Of a DNA stretch of 42,750 nt, positions 24,170-32,431 are shown piece by piece. Position 1 is the first letter of the stretch; each line of letters opens with the position of its first letter. The DNA comes from Caulobacter segnis (GTDB taxonomy: Bacteria; Pseudomonadota; Alphaproteobacteria; Caulobacterales; Caulobacteraceae): the NCBI RefSeq assembly GCF_003243465.1, contig NZ_QFQZ01000039.1, positions 1 through 42,750 on the forward strand. The letters run 5' to 3'. Under the pieces are notes generated by a model. That model did no database searches, was not told the DNA's origin, and worked only from the letters and a program-made list of their open reading frames with translations. A program made the translations under genes and the position numbers.

Positions 24170-24188
24170 TCCCCGGGGTCACCGGGGA
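24170..24188 (-). terminator. hairpin downstream of hldD (weak terminator)
   Basis: A perfect 7-bp inverted repeat, TCCCCGG with CCGGGGA around a 5-nt loop, begins 6 bp after the hldD stop. No T-run follows on the minus strand, so it is only a candidate. Confidence 0.4.
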
Positions 24189-24193
24189 CGCAT

Positions 24194-25195
24194 CTAGCGA
24201 TAGGGATCGTCGGTGTTCAGATAGCCGGCGACGTAGTCGGCCACGCCGTCCTCCAGCGAGGTCATCGGCGCGTTGTAGCCGGCCGCGCGCAGGCGGCTCA
24301 TGTCGGCCTGGGTGTAGTACTGGTACTTGCCGCGCAGCACCTCGGGCATGTCGATATAGGTAATGTCTGGCGTTCGACCGACCGCCTCGAACGTCGCCAC
24401 GGCCAGATCGCGGAACGAACGCGCCTGACCCGAGCCCAGATTGAAGACGCCGTTGACCGCCGGGCTCTTGGCAAGCCAAGCGACCACGTCGACCACGTCG
24501 CGGACATAGACGAAGTCGCGTAGCTGACCGCCGTCCTCGTAGTCGGGATTGTGCGACTTGAAGAGCTTGACCCCCTCGCCCGCCGCGACGCGCGGCCAGA
24601 TCTGGGCGACGACCGACTTCATGCCGCCCTTGTGGTCCTCGTTGGGGCCATAGACGTTGAAGAACTTCAGGCCCACCCACTGGGCCGGGGCGCGGCCGCG
24701 GGCGGCTTCACGCACGGCGTGGATGTCGAACAGCGCCTTGGACCAGCCATAGGCGTTCAACGGCCGCAGCGACTTCAGCGACGCCAGGTCGTCCTGGCCG
24801 TCGAAGCCCAGCGCGCCGTCGCCATAGGTCGCCGCCGACGAGGCGTAGATCAGGCGCTTGCCATGCTCGACGCACCAGTCCCAGAGGTCGCGCGACAGCA
24901 CGAAGTTGGACTGCACGATCTTGTCGGCGTCGGTCTCGGTGGTCGAGGACACCGCGCCCATGTGGACGATCAGCTCGACCTCGGACCCACGCTTGGCCAG
25001 CCAGTCGAACAGCTGCTCCGGCGCGACGAAGTCGGCGATCGGGTGCTTGGCGATGTTGCGCCACTTGCCGCTGGCCGCGTCGCGCAGGCGATCGCAGACC
25101 ACGACGTCCAGCGCCGGGTCCTCGCAAAGCTTCGCGACGATGTTGGAGCCGATGAAGCCGGCCCCGCCGGTGACGAGAACGATACGCCGGCTCAT
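24194..25195 (-). CDS. hldD: ADP-L-glycero-D-manno-heptose 6-epimerase
   Basis: A 333-residue extended short-chain dehydrogenase that converts ADP-D-glycero- to ADP-L-glycero-D-manno-heptose for the LPS inner core. The NADP site is VTGGAGFIGSNIVAKL at residues 8-23, the family motif HMGAVSSTTETD near 88, the active-site pair is in YGWSK (Tyr-x3-Lys), and KFFNVYGPNEDHKGGM near 175 matches HldD. The ATG at 25195 was chosen because upstream sequence belongs to kdsA, whose stop lies 2 bp before. The two genes form one LPS-core operon. Confidence 0.94.
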   Translation of the reverse strand: MSRRIVLVTGGAGFIGSNIVAKLCEDPALDVVVCDRLRDAASGKWRNIAKHPIADFVAPEQLFDWLAKRGSEVELIVHMGAVSSTTETDADKIVQSNFVLSRDLWDWCVEHGKRLIYASSAATYGDGALGFDGQDDLASLKSLRPLNAYGWSKALFDIHAVREAARGRAPAQWVGLKFFNVYGPNEDHKGGMKSVVAQIWPRVAAGEGVKLFKSHNPDYEDGGQLRDFVYVRDVVDVVAWLAKSPAVNGVFNLGSGQARSFRDLAVATFEAVGRTPDITYIDMPEVLRGKYQYYTQADMSRLRAAGYNAPMTSLEDGVADYVAGYLNTDDPYR

Positions 25196-25197
25196 GG

Positions 25198-26064
25198 CTA
25201 GGCCGCGCGCTTGGTCAGGGCGTCGTACTCGAGCAGGTTGGCGACCAGCGCCTCGAACTGGCTCATCGGCACCATGTTGGGGCCGTCCGACGGGGCCTTG
25301 TCCGGATCGGGGTGGGTCTCCATGAAGACGCAGGCCACGCCCACGGCGACGGCGGCGCGGGCCAGAACCGGCACGAACTCGCGCTGGCCGCCCGACGAGG
25401 TTCCCTGCCCGCCCGGCTGCTGAACGCTGTGGGTGGCGTCGAAGACCACCGGGCAGCCGATCTCCTTCATGATCGGCAGGCTGCGCATGTCGCTGACCAG
25501 GGTGTTGTAGCCGAACGAGACGCCGCGCTCGCAGGCCATGACGTTGGGATTGCCCGCGCCGGTCACCTTGGCGATGACGTTCTTCATGTCCCAGGGCGCC
25601 AGGAACTGGCCCTTCTTGATGTTGATCGCCCGACCGGTGGCGGCGGCGGCCAGCAGCAGGTCGGTCTGGCGGCACAGGAAGGCCGGGATTTGGATCACGT
25701 CGACCGCCTCGGCCACGATCGGACAGTGGCTGGTCTCGTGAACGTCGGTCAGGGTCGGCAGGCCGGTCGCCTCGCGGATTTCCTGGAAGATCGGCAGGCT
25801 GTCCTTCAGGCCGATGCCGCGCTGCGCGTTGGCCGAGGTGCGGTTGGCCTTGTCGTAGGAGGTCTTGTAGATCATCCCCACGCCAAGACGTTGCGCCATC
25901 TCCTTGAGCGCATGGGCGGTTTCCAGGGCGTGCTGACGGCTCTCCATCTGGCACGGCCCGGCGATGATCGACAGCCGCTCGCCATTGCCGATACGAACGG
26001 GCGCGCCGGTCGGGGTCTTGATCTCGACGACGGCGTTGGGGGCGACGGCTTGCGGCTGATCCAA
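25198..26064 (-). CDS. kdsA: 3-deoxy-D-manno-octulosonate 8-phosphate synthase
   Basis: A 288-residue KdsA, which joins phosphoenolpyruvate and arabinose 5-phosphate to make Kdo8P for LPS. Landmarks are IIAGPCQMESRQHALE near residue 34, YKTSYDKANRTS, the PEP site GIGLKDSLPIF, and DATHSVQQPGGQGTSSGGQR near 210. The metal-site Cys is present in AGPCQ, which points to the metal-dependent class, though I have not checked every ligand. It is followed by hldD after 2 bp. The first codons (DNA 26057-26062) hold a TGATCC motif that may serve as the -35 element of the divergent photolyase gene. Confidence 0.95.
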   Translation of the reverse strand: MDQPQAVAPNAVVEIKTPTGAPVRIGNGERLSIIAGPCQMESRQHALETAHALKEMAQRLGVGMIYKTSYDKANRTSANAQRGIGLKDSLPIFQEIREATGLPTLTDVHETSHCPIVAEAVDVIQIPAFLCRQTDLLLAAAATGRAINIKKGQFLAPWDMKNVIAKVTGAGNPNVMACERGVSFGYNTLVSDMRSLPIMKEIGCPVVFDATHSVQQPGGQGTSSGGQREFVPVLARAAVAVGVACVFMETHPDPDKAPSDGPNMVPMSQFEALVANLLEYDALTKRAA

Positions 26065-26086
26065 GGCGATACTTCCGGCGTATTAG
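26057..26086 (+). promoter_or_regulatory. putative ECF sigma-E type promoter of the photolyase gene
   Basis: TGATCC (26057-26062), an 18-nt spacer and TATTAG (26081-26086) match the form of ECF11/sigma-E promoters that drive photolyase and cfa genes in Rhodobacter. It points at the GTG at 26127 with room for a leader of about 35 nt. The -35 half lies within codons 1-3 of the divergent kdsA gene. Confidence 0.5.
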
Positions 26087-26126
26087 AGGCTTTGGGCGCC
26101 CAAGAGGTGACCCTTCGGGCGGGACG

Positions 26127-27578
26127 GTGCAAGTGCGGAAAGACTCTGGCGACAGCGAGGCGAACCCCGGCGCCGTCATCGTTTGGTTCCGCAAGGACCT
26201 GCGCATAGCCGACAATCCCGCGCTGCGCCATGCCGCCGACAGCGGCCGACCGGTGGTGTGCCTCTACATCCTCGACGAGACGCCGGGTGTCCGGCCGATG
26301 GGCGCGGCCTCGCTTTGGTGGCTCGACAAGTCGCTTAAGAGCCTGGCCCAAGAACTTGAGAAGCTTGGCAATAGACTGGTGCTCCGTCGGGGCGTCGCCG
26401 CCGAGGCCCTGGACGCCTTGATCGTCGAGACGGGCGCCACCTACGTGCTGTGGAACCGGCTCTATGACAAGGCCAGCATCGATCGCGACGCGGCGATCAA
26501 GGCGCGCCTGAAGGACGATGGCGTCGATTGCCAGAGCTTCAACACCGGCCTGCTGAACGAGCCCTGGACGGTCCAGAACGGTTCGGGCCAACCATACAAG
26601 GTCTTCACCCCCTACTGGCGCGCGGCGCGCGAGCATCTGAGCGACGTCACAGTAGAAGCCGCGCCGAAGGTCTTGAGATGCTTGGACAAGGCGACGCCGA
26701 GCGACAAACCAGCCGACTGGGGCCTCCACCCGAGCAAGCCCGACTGGTCCAAGGGCTTCGATATCTGGACGCCCGGCGAGGCGGGCGCGAAGGCGCGGCT
26801 CGACGCCTTCCTGTCCGGCCCGATCACCGGCTATGGCGAGAAGCGCGACATTCCCTCGGCGCCGGCGACCTCGCGCCTGTCGCCGCACCTGCACTTTGGC
26901 GAGATCGGCCCGCGCCAGGTCTGGCTCGCGGCTCGCAACGCCGCCGAGGCGGGCGACATTCCGACGGCGCAGGCCGACAAGTTCCTGTCAGAGATCGGCT
27001 GGCGCGAGTTCAACCACTCCATCCTGTTCCACTGGCCGGACCTACCCAGCCGCAACTTCAAGCCGGAGTTCGATGGCTTTCCCTGGGCCAAGGACCACGC
27101 CGCATTGGAGGCCTGGCGCAAGGGCGAAACCGGCTATCCGATCGTCGACGCCGGCATGCGCGAACTCTGGATCACCGGCTTCATGCACAATCGCGTGCGG
27201 ATGATCGTCGCCTCGTTCCTGATCAAGCACCTGATGATCGACTGGCGCGAGGGCGAAGCCTGGTTCTGGGACACGTTGGTCGACGCGGATCTGGCCAACA
27301 ATGTCGGCAATTGGCAGTGGACCGCCGGCAGCGGCGCCGACGCCGCCCCTTACTTCCGGATCTTCAATCCGATCAGCCAGGGCGAGAAGTTCGACCCGCG
27401 AGGCGCCTATGTTCGGCGCTGGGTTCCGGAACTCGCGGGCGTTCCCGACGATTTTATCCACAAGCCATGGGAGCGCCCGCTCCATCTGTCTCCGGCGGCG
27501 AGGCGTATCTATGCCAAACCGATCGTTGACCACGCCAAAGCGCGCGAGCGCGCCCTGGAGGCCTATCACAGCCTCTAG
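26127..27578 (+). CDS. phrB: deoxyribodipyrimidine photolyase (class I CPD)
   Basis: A 483-residue FAD photolyase that repairs UV-made cyclobutane pyrimidine dimers with blue light. The N-terminal antenna domain starts at AVIVWFRKDLRIADNPALRH (residue 17 on). The FAD domain includes TSRLSPHLHFGEIGPRQVW, EIGWREFNHSILFHWPDLP and the signature DADLANNVGNWQWTAGSGAD followed by APYFRIFNP. Start is a GTG; GGGCGGG precedes it. A sigma-E-like promoter lies upstream. The cfa gene follows on the same strand after 70 bp. Confidence 0.94.
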   Translation: MQVRKDSGDSEANPGAVIVWFRKDLRIADNPALRHAADSGRPVVCLYILDETPGVRPMGAASLWWLDKSLKSLAQELEKLGNRLVLRRGVAAEALDALIVETGATYVLWNRLYDKASIDRDAAIKARLKDDGVDCQSFNTGLLNEPWTVQNGSGQPYKVFTPYWRAAREHLSDVTVEAAPKVLRCLDKATPSDKPADWGLHPSKPDWSKGFDIWTPGEAGAKARLDAFLSGPITGYGEKRDIPSAPATSRLSPHLHFGEIGPRQVWLAARNAAEAGDIPTAQADKFLSEIGWREFNHSILFHWPDLPSRNFKPEFDGFPWAKDHAALEAWRKGETGYPIVDAGMRELWITGFMHNRVRMIVASFLIKHLMIDWREGEAWFWDTLVDADLANNVGNWQWTAGSGADAAPYFRIFNPISQGEKFDPRGAYVRRWVPELAGVPDDFIHKPWERPLHLSPAARRIYAKPIVDHAKARERALEAYHSL

Positions 27579-27599
27579 ACGAGCGAGGGCTTTACGAGA

Positions 27600-27632
27600 C
27601 GGTGGTTAACGGCGTTAAGTAACGCGTCACCG
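27600..27632 (+). other. hairpin between phr and cfa
   Basis: The intergenic gap contains GCGTTA-AG-TAACGC (27612-27625) nested inside CGGTG/CACCG (27600-27604, 27628-27632). There is no T-run behind it. It ends 16 bp before the TTG start of cfa, overlapping the region just before its ribosome binding site, so it may shape relative expression of the two genes. Confidence 0.45.
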
Positions 27633-27648
27633 GAAGCGAGGCCCCGCC

Positions 27649-28863
27649 TTGGAAACTGCGCTCTGGAATGATCCCGATCTGAAGTCCGCTCCGGCCGCCT
27701 TCCGTTCCGCCGTTCGCATCGCGGCCGAGAACTGGGAGGCGGGGTCGCTGACCTTCATCCTGCCCACCGGCAAGGCCTTGGCGGTCAAGGGCCGCAAGGA
27801 CGGTCCCGACGCGACCATTCGCATCCGCGACTACAATTTCGTTCGCCGCGCCCTGCTTTCGGGCGACATCGGTTTCGCCGAGGGCTTCATGGCCGGCGAG
27901 TGGGACACGCCCGACCTGTCGACCGTGCTCGAGGCCTTCTCGCTGAACTTCGACCGGCTGGCGGGGCTGCATTCCGGCAACCCGATCATGCGGGCGCTGA
28001 ACGCGATCTATCACCTGTTCAATCGCAACAGCCGCTCCGGCTCGAAGCGGAACATCCACGCCCACTACGATCTGGGCAACAATTTCTATTCGCGCTGGCT
28101 GGACCCGACGATGACCTATTCGTCGGCGCTGTACGAGCATCCCGACCAGCCGCTGCCCGACGCCCAGCGCGCCAAGTACGCGGCCCTGGCCAAGACCATC
28201 GGCCTGGCGCCCGGCAAGCACGTGCTGGAGATAGGCTGCGGCTGGGGCGGCTTCGCCGAGTTCGCCGCTAAGGAGGTCGGGGCCAAGGTCACCGGCATCA
28301 CCATCTCCCAGGCGCAGTACGATTTCGCCAGGAAGCGCCTGTTCGAGCAGGGCCTTTCCGAAAAGGCCGACATCCGTCTCGTAGACTACCGCGACGTCGA
28401 GGGCCGCTTCGACGCGGTGGCCTCCATCGAGATGTTCGAGGCCGTGGGCGAGGAATACTGGCCCGCCTATTTCGGCAAGATCCGCGAGGTGCTGGTCCCG
28501 GGCGGCCGCGCGGGCCTGCAGATCATCACCATCCGCGACGAGCTGTTCAGCGACTATCGCAGCCGCACCGACTTCATCCAGCGCTACATCTTCCCGGGCG
28601 GCATGCTGCCCAGCGAGGCGCGCCTTAAGGAAGAGACCGAGCGCGCGGGCCTGGAATGGAGCGATCTCAAGCGTTTCGGCCAGAACTATGCGGATACCCT
28701 CGCGGAATGGGGCCGCCAGTTCGAGGCGGCCTGGCACGAGATCCGCAAGGACGGCTTCGACGAGCGCTTCCGGCGCCTGTGGCGGTTCTATCTCAGCTAC
28801 TGCGAGGCAGGCTTCCGCACCGAGCGGACCAATGTCATCCAGCTGGGGCTGAGCCGAGGCTAG
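27649..28863 (+). CDS. cfa: cyclopropane-fatty-acyl-phospholipid synthase
   Basis: A 404-residue SAM-dependent methyltransferase that adds a methylene group to unsaturated acyl chains of membrane lipids. The SAM site is HVLEIGCGWGGFAEFAA near residue 192; other family motifs are HYDLGNNFYSRWLDPTMTYS near 138, EMFEAVGEEYWPAYF and FIQRYIFPGGMLPS. The start is TTG (METALWNDPDL) with GAAGCGAGG upstream. It lies downstream of a photolyase gene; the same pairing is controlled by sigma-E in Rhodobacter as part of the singlet-oxygen response. The stop shares the palindrome CTAG with the convergent cryptochrome gene. Confidence 0.93.
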   Translation: METALWNDPDLKSAPAAFRSAVRIAAENWEAGSLTFILPTGKALAVKGRKDGPDATIRIRDYNFVRRALLSGDIGFAEGFMAGEWDTPDLSTVLEAFSLNFDRLAGLHSGNPIMRALNAIYHLFNRNSRSGSKRNIHAHYDLGNNFYSRWLDPTMTYSSALYEHPDQPLPDAQRAKYAALAKTIGLAPGKHVLEIGCGWGGFAEFAAKEVGAKVTGITISQAQYDFARKRLFEQGLSEKADIRLVDYRDVEGRFDAVASIEMFEAVGEEYWPAYFGKIREVLVPGGRAGLQIITIRDELFSDYRSRTDFIQRYIFPGGMLPSEARLKEETERAGLEWSDLKRFGQNYADTLAEWGRQFEAAWHEIRKDGFDERFRRLWRFYLSYCEAGFRTERTNVIQLGLSRG

Positions 28864-30392
28864 ACGCCCATCGCGGTTCGAAGCGCCGCGGCCTTTTGTC
28901 GGAAGGCTTGGCGCTCATCCTGGTCCATGCCGTTCAGCGTCTTCAGCGGCATCAGCATCCTGCCGTTGCCAGCCAGGCGCTGGGCGTGGCGATCGATGAA
29001 GTCCCAGTAGAGGGCGTTGAACGGACAGGCGTCATCGCCCAGCCGCTGCTTGACGTCGTAGCGACAGCCTTTGCAGTAGTCGCTCATCCGGTCGATGTAG
29101 GCGCCGCTGGCCGCGTAGGGCTTGGAGCCGACGATGCCGCCGTCGGCGAACGTGGCCATGCCGCGCGTGTTGGGCATCTCGACCCACTCATAGGCGTCGG
29201 CGAACACCACCATGTACCAGTCGTCGACCGCGTCGGGATGCACGCCCAGCAGCATGGCGAGGTTGCCGGTGACCATCAGCCGCTGGATGTGGTGAGCGTA
29301 GGCGTGATCGCGGGCCGAGCGCACCGCGTCGGCGACGCAGGCCATGTCGGTCTCACCGGTCCAGTAGAACCACGGCAGCTTGCCCTCGGCCTCCAGGGCG
29401 TTGCGGCGGCCGTATTCCGGCATCTTCAGCCAGTAGACGCCGCGCACGAACTCGCGCCAGCCGATGATCTGGCGGATGAAGCCCTCGACGGCGTTCAGCG
29501 GCGCCCGCCCTTCGCGCCAGGCCGCCTCGGCGCGGCGGCAGACGTCCAGCGGATCCAGCAGGCCGATATTCAAGGCCGGCGAAATCAAGCCGTGCCACAG
29601 GAACGGCTGCTCCCAGGCCATGGCGTCCTGCCAGTCGCCGAACTCCGGCAGCATGTCCGCGAGGAAATGCTCCAAAGCCGCCTCGGCCTCTTCCGGATTG
29701 GTCGGCCAGCCGAACGCGTCGAGCGTTCCGAAATGGTCGTCGAAGCCCTTCGAGACCATCTCGATCACAGCCTTCGTCGTCGCGTTCGGCGGAGTCCGAA
29801 GACGCTGAGGCGGCCGCACGCCCTTGGGCAGCTTCTTGCGGTTCTCGGGATCGAAATTCCACCGACCGCCGGCCGGCTTGTCGCCCTCCATCAAGAGACC
29901 CGTGCGGCGGCGCATCTCGCGATAGAAGAACTCCATCCGCAGTTCGCGCCGCCCCTCGGCCCAACCGGAGAATTCAGCGCGAGAGCAGAGGAAGCGGTCG
30001 TCCTCGCGCGTCTCGACCGGGACGCCGATATCCAGCGAAAGCAGGGCCTCTTCCAGTCCCCATTTGCCGCAGGCGGTGCGCACCACGCGGTCGAAAGCGC
30101 CCTCGCCCAGCGCGCGGGTCACCTCGCCGGCGATAGTGAGCGTGTTGGCGGGATCGTCGAGTGTGACGTAGCGAACGCTCAGCCCCTTGGCGCGCAGCCG
30201 CTCAGCGAACTGGCGCATGGCCGACCAAACGAGAACGAGCTTCTGCTTATGATGCTTCCAGGCGGTGGCCTCGGCGATGCTCTCGACCATCAGCACGACA
30301 TCGCGCGCGGGGTCGATATCGCGCAACGCCGACAGGTCTTCCGACAGCTGGTCGCCCAACACCAGTCGCAGAACGCCTCGCGAATTGCTCAC
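28860..30392 (-). CDS. iron-sulfur bacterial cryptochrome/photolyase (FeS-BCP, CryPro)
   Basis: A 510-residue photolyase-related flavoprotein. With the GTG start at 30392, the four cysteines of the [4Fe-4S] cluster fall at 352, 440, 443 and 456 (TDMACVADAV, DYCKGCRYDV, DDACPFNALYWD). This is the same spacing as in Agrobacterium PhrB (350, 438, 441, 454), the (6-4) photolyase, which supports this start over the upstream ATG at 30455. GAGAGG precedes the GTG. The N-terminus RLVLGDQLSEDLSALRDID is typical, as is RLMVTGNLAMLLGVHPDAVDDWYM. It repairs (6-4) photoproducts or senses light. It is convergent to cfa and divergent from cysK. Confidence 0.92.
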   Translation of the reverse strand: MSNSRGVLRLVLGDQLSEDLSALRDIDPARDVVLMVESIAEATAWKHHKQKLVLVWSAMRQFAERLRAKGLSVRYVTLDDPANTLTIAGEVTRALGEGAFDRVVRTACGKWGLEEALLSLDIGVPVETREDDRFLCSRAEFSGWAEGRRELRMEFFYREMRRRTGLLMEGDKPAGGRWNFDPENRKKLPKGVRPPQRLRTPPNATTKAVIEMVSKGFDDHFGTLDAFGWPTNPEEAEAALEHFLADMLPEFGDWQDAMAWEQPFLWHGLISPALNIGLLDPLDVCRRAEAAWREGRAPLNAVEGFIRQIIGWREFVRGVYWLKMPEYGRRNALEAEGKLPWFYWTGETDMACVADAVRSARDHAYAHHIQRLMVTGNLAMLLGVHPDAVDDWYMVVFADAYEWVEMPNTRGMATFADGGIVGSKPYAASGAYIDRMSDYCKGCRYDVKQRLGDDACPFNALYWDFIDRHAQRLAGNGRMLMPLKTLNGMDQDERQAFRQKAAALRTAMGV

Positions 30393-30481
30393 CCCGAACC
30401 TCTCGTCTTCAGGAAAACTGGGCTTGCGTCGCGCGGCCCGCGCACGATCTACCATGCCAGCCCGACCCCGCAGGTGAAATC

Positions 30482-31480
30482 ATGACCGTCCTCCCCAGCG
30501 TCCTCGACGCCATCGGCGACACGCCCCTGATCCGCCTGCGCCGCGTCAGCGAGGCGACCGGCTGCGAGATCCTCGGCAAGGCCGAGTTCATGAACCCCGG
30601 CCAGTCGGTCAAGGACCGCGCCGCGCTCGGCATCATCCGCGACGCCGAGGCGCGAGGATTGCTGAGGCCCGGCGGCCGCATCGTCGAAGGCACCGCCGGC
30701 AACACCGGCATTGGCCTGGCCATGGTCGCCTCGGCCCTGGGCTACAAGACCACCATCGTCATCCCGCGCACCCAGAGCCAGGAGAAGAAGGACGCCATCC
30801 GCCTGCTGGGCGCCGAGCTGGTCGAGGTCGATGCGGTCCCCTATTCGAACCCCGGCAACTACGTCCGCTATTCCGGGCGCTTGGCCGAGGAACTTGCGGC
30901 GACCGAACCCAACGGCGTGATCTGGGCCAACCAGTTTGACAACACCGCCAATCGCGAGGCGCATTACCTGGCCACCGGCCCGGAAATCTTCGCGCAGACA
31001 GACGGTAAGGTCGACGGCTTCATCTGCGCTGTCGGCTCAGGCGGCACCCTGGCCGGCGTCGCCGCGGCCCTGCGCGAGCGCAAGCCCGAGGTGAAGATCG
31101 GCCTCGCCGACCCGCACGGCGCGTCGCTGTACAGCTGGTACAAGGACGGCGAGCTGAAGTCCGAAGGCAATTCGATCAGCGAGGGCATCGGCCAGGGTCG
31201 GGTCACCGGCAACCTCGAAGGCCTGACGATCGACCATCCCTTCCGCGTCTCCGACGAGAAGATGCTCGAGGTGCTTTACGATCTCGTCATGCACGAGGGC
31301 CTGTGCCTGGGCGGGTCGGCCGGGATCAACATCGCCGGCGCGGTGAAGCTGGCCAAGGAACTGGGTCCCGGCCATACGATCGTGACCATCCTCTGCGACC
31401 ACGGCTCGCGCTACCAATCCAAACTGTTCAACCCCGCCTTCCTTAAGGAAAAGGGTCTGCCGACACCGCCTTGGATGTAG
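30482..31480 (+). CDS. cysK: cysteine synthase (PLP-dependent)
   Basis: A 332-residue O-acetylserine sulfhydrylase-type enzyme. The PLP lysine is in NPGQSVKDRAALGII near residue 42; the substrate loop is GTAGNTGIGLAMV near 66, with Ala in place of the Ser of the classic TSGNTG; the phosphate loop is AVGSGGTLAGVAA near 183. The C-terminus GGSAGINIAGAVKLAKELG is typical. It makes cysteine from O-acetylserine and sulfide. It is the first of three plus-strand sulfur genes (then sulfurtransferase and cystathionine beta-lyase). The altered TAGNTG loop places it in a side branch, so cystathionine synthesis is a possible alternative activity. Confidence 0.88.
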   Translation: MTVLPSVLDAIGDTPLIRLRRVSEATGCEILGKAEFMNPGQSVKDRAALGIIRDAEARGLLRPGGRIVEGTAGNTGIGLAMVASALGYKTTIVIPRTQSQEKKDAIRLLGAELVEVDAVPYSNPGNYVRYSGRLAEELAATEPNGVIWANQFDNTANREAHYLATGPEIFAQTDGKVDGFICAVGSGGTLAGVAAALRERKPEVKIGLADPHGASLYSWYKDGELKSEGNSISEGIGQGRVTGNLEGLTIDHPFRVSDEKMLEVLYDLVMHEGLCLGGSAGINIAGAVKLAKELGPGHTIVTILCDHGSRYQSKLFNPAFLKEKGLPTPPWM

Positions 31481-31558
31481 CTTGCGACGAGGCGCTTGCA
31501 CGGCGATGTTGCCGGCGTCTCGAAGCGGGGGCGAGTCATCCCCCAGAAAGGCGTCGAC

Positions 31559-32416
31559 ATGAGCACTCCGTCCGATCCGCTGGTCTCCACCGCCTGGCTG
31601 GCCGAGCATCTCGACGCGCCGGACGTGCGGGTCGTCGACGCCTCGTGGCACATGCCGGCCGCCCAGCGCGAGCCGTACAAGGAATTCCTGGCCGCCCACA
31701 TCCCGGGCGCGGTGTTCTTCGACATCGACGACATCTCGGACGAGACCAGCGACCTGCCGCACATGATCCCGACGCCGGTGAAGTTCGCCTCGCGGGTCAA
31801 GAAGCTGGGCCTGGGCGACGGCTCGCGGATCGTCGTCTACGACACCACCGGCATCCTGCCGGCCGCGCGCGCCTGGTGGCACTTCCGCGCCATGGGCCAT
31901 GAGGACGTCGTGGTGCTGGACGGCGGCTTGCCCAAATGGATTTCCGAAGGCCGCCCGATCGAGGACGGCCCCGCCGCGCCTCAGGAGCGCCACTTCACGC
32001 CGCGCTACCAGGCCGACATCTACCGCTCGCTGGAGCAGATGCGCGAGATCGTCTCCAGCGGCCGCGAGCAGATCATCGACGCCCGCGCCGCCGGCCGCTT
32101 CGAGGGCCGCGATCCGGAACCCCGCGCCGGCCTGCGCGGCGGCCATATGCCCGGCGCCCGCAACATCCCACTCGCGGCGATGATCGCGCCCGATGGCACG
32201 ATGCTGTCGGCCGACAAGCTGAAGACAGTCTTCGAGACGGCCGGCGTGGACATCAACAAGCCGATCGTCTCGACCTGCGGCTCGGGCATCACGGCCTCGG
32301 TGGTCGCCCTGGCCCTGGCGCGGATGGGCAGGCCGCGCTCGGCGGTCTACGACGGCTCCTGGACCGAGTGGGGAGGTCTCGCCGACACACCCGTCGCCAC
32401 GGGTCCGGCGGCCTAG
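31559..32416 (+). CDS. sseA: 3-mercaptopyruvate sulfurtransferase
   Basis: A 285-residue protein with two rhodanese domains. The first (residues 1-150) contains VVDASWHMP and HIPGAVFFDIDDISD; the second (160-285) carries the active-site loop CGSGITAS with Cys240. The CG(S/G)(G)xTA form marks mercaptopyruvate rather than thiosulfate specificity. It moves sulfur from 3-mercaptopyruvate to acceptors such as cyanide or thioredoxin. The ATG at 31559 begins MSTPSDPLVSTAWLAEHL. It lies between cysK and the lyase gene, 15 bp before the latter, so it belongs to a sulfur amino acid cluster. Confidence 0.93.
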   Translation: MSTPSDPLVSTAWLAEHLDAPDVRVVDASWHMPAAQREPYKEFLAAHIPGAVFFDIDDISDETSDLPHMIPTPVKFASRVKKLGLGDGSRIVVYDTTGILPAARAWWHFRAMGHEDVVVLDGGLPKWISEGRPIEDGPAAPQERHFTPRYQADIYRSLEQMREIVSSGREQIIDARAAGRFEGRDPEPRAGLRGGHMPGARNIPLAAMIAPDGTMLSADKLKTVFETAGVDINKPIVSTCGSGITASVVALALARMGRPRSAVYDGSWTEWGGLADTPVATGPAA

Positions 32417-32431
32417 CGTAAGAGTATCTCG

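Noticed and set aside
30393..32431. SAM-II or other riboswitch upstream of the sulfur genes
   Set aside because: The gaps are 89, 78 and 15 bp and none shows the conserved pseudoknot pattern; only a weak 5-bp GGGGG/CCCCC pairing is seen before sseA.
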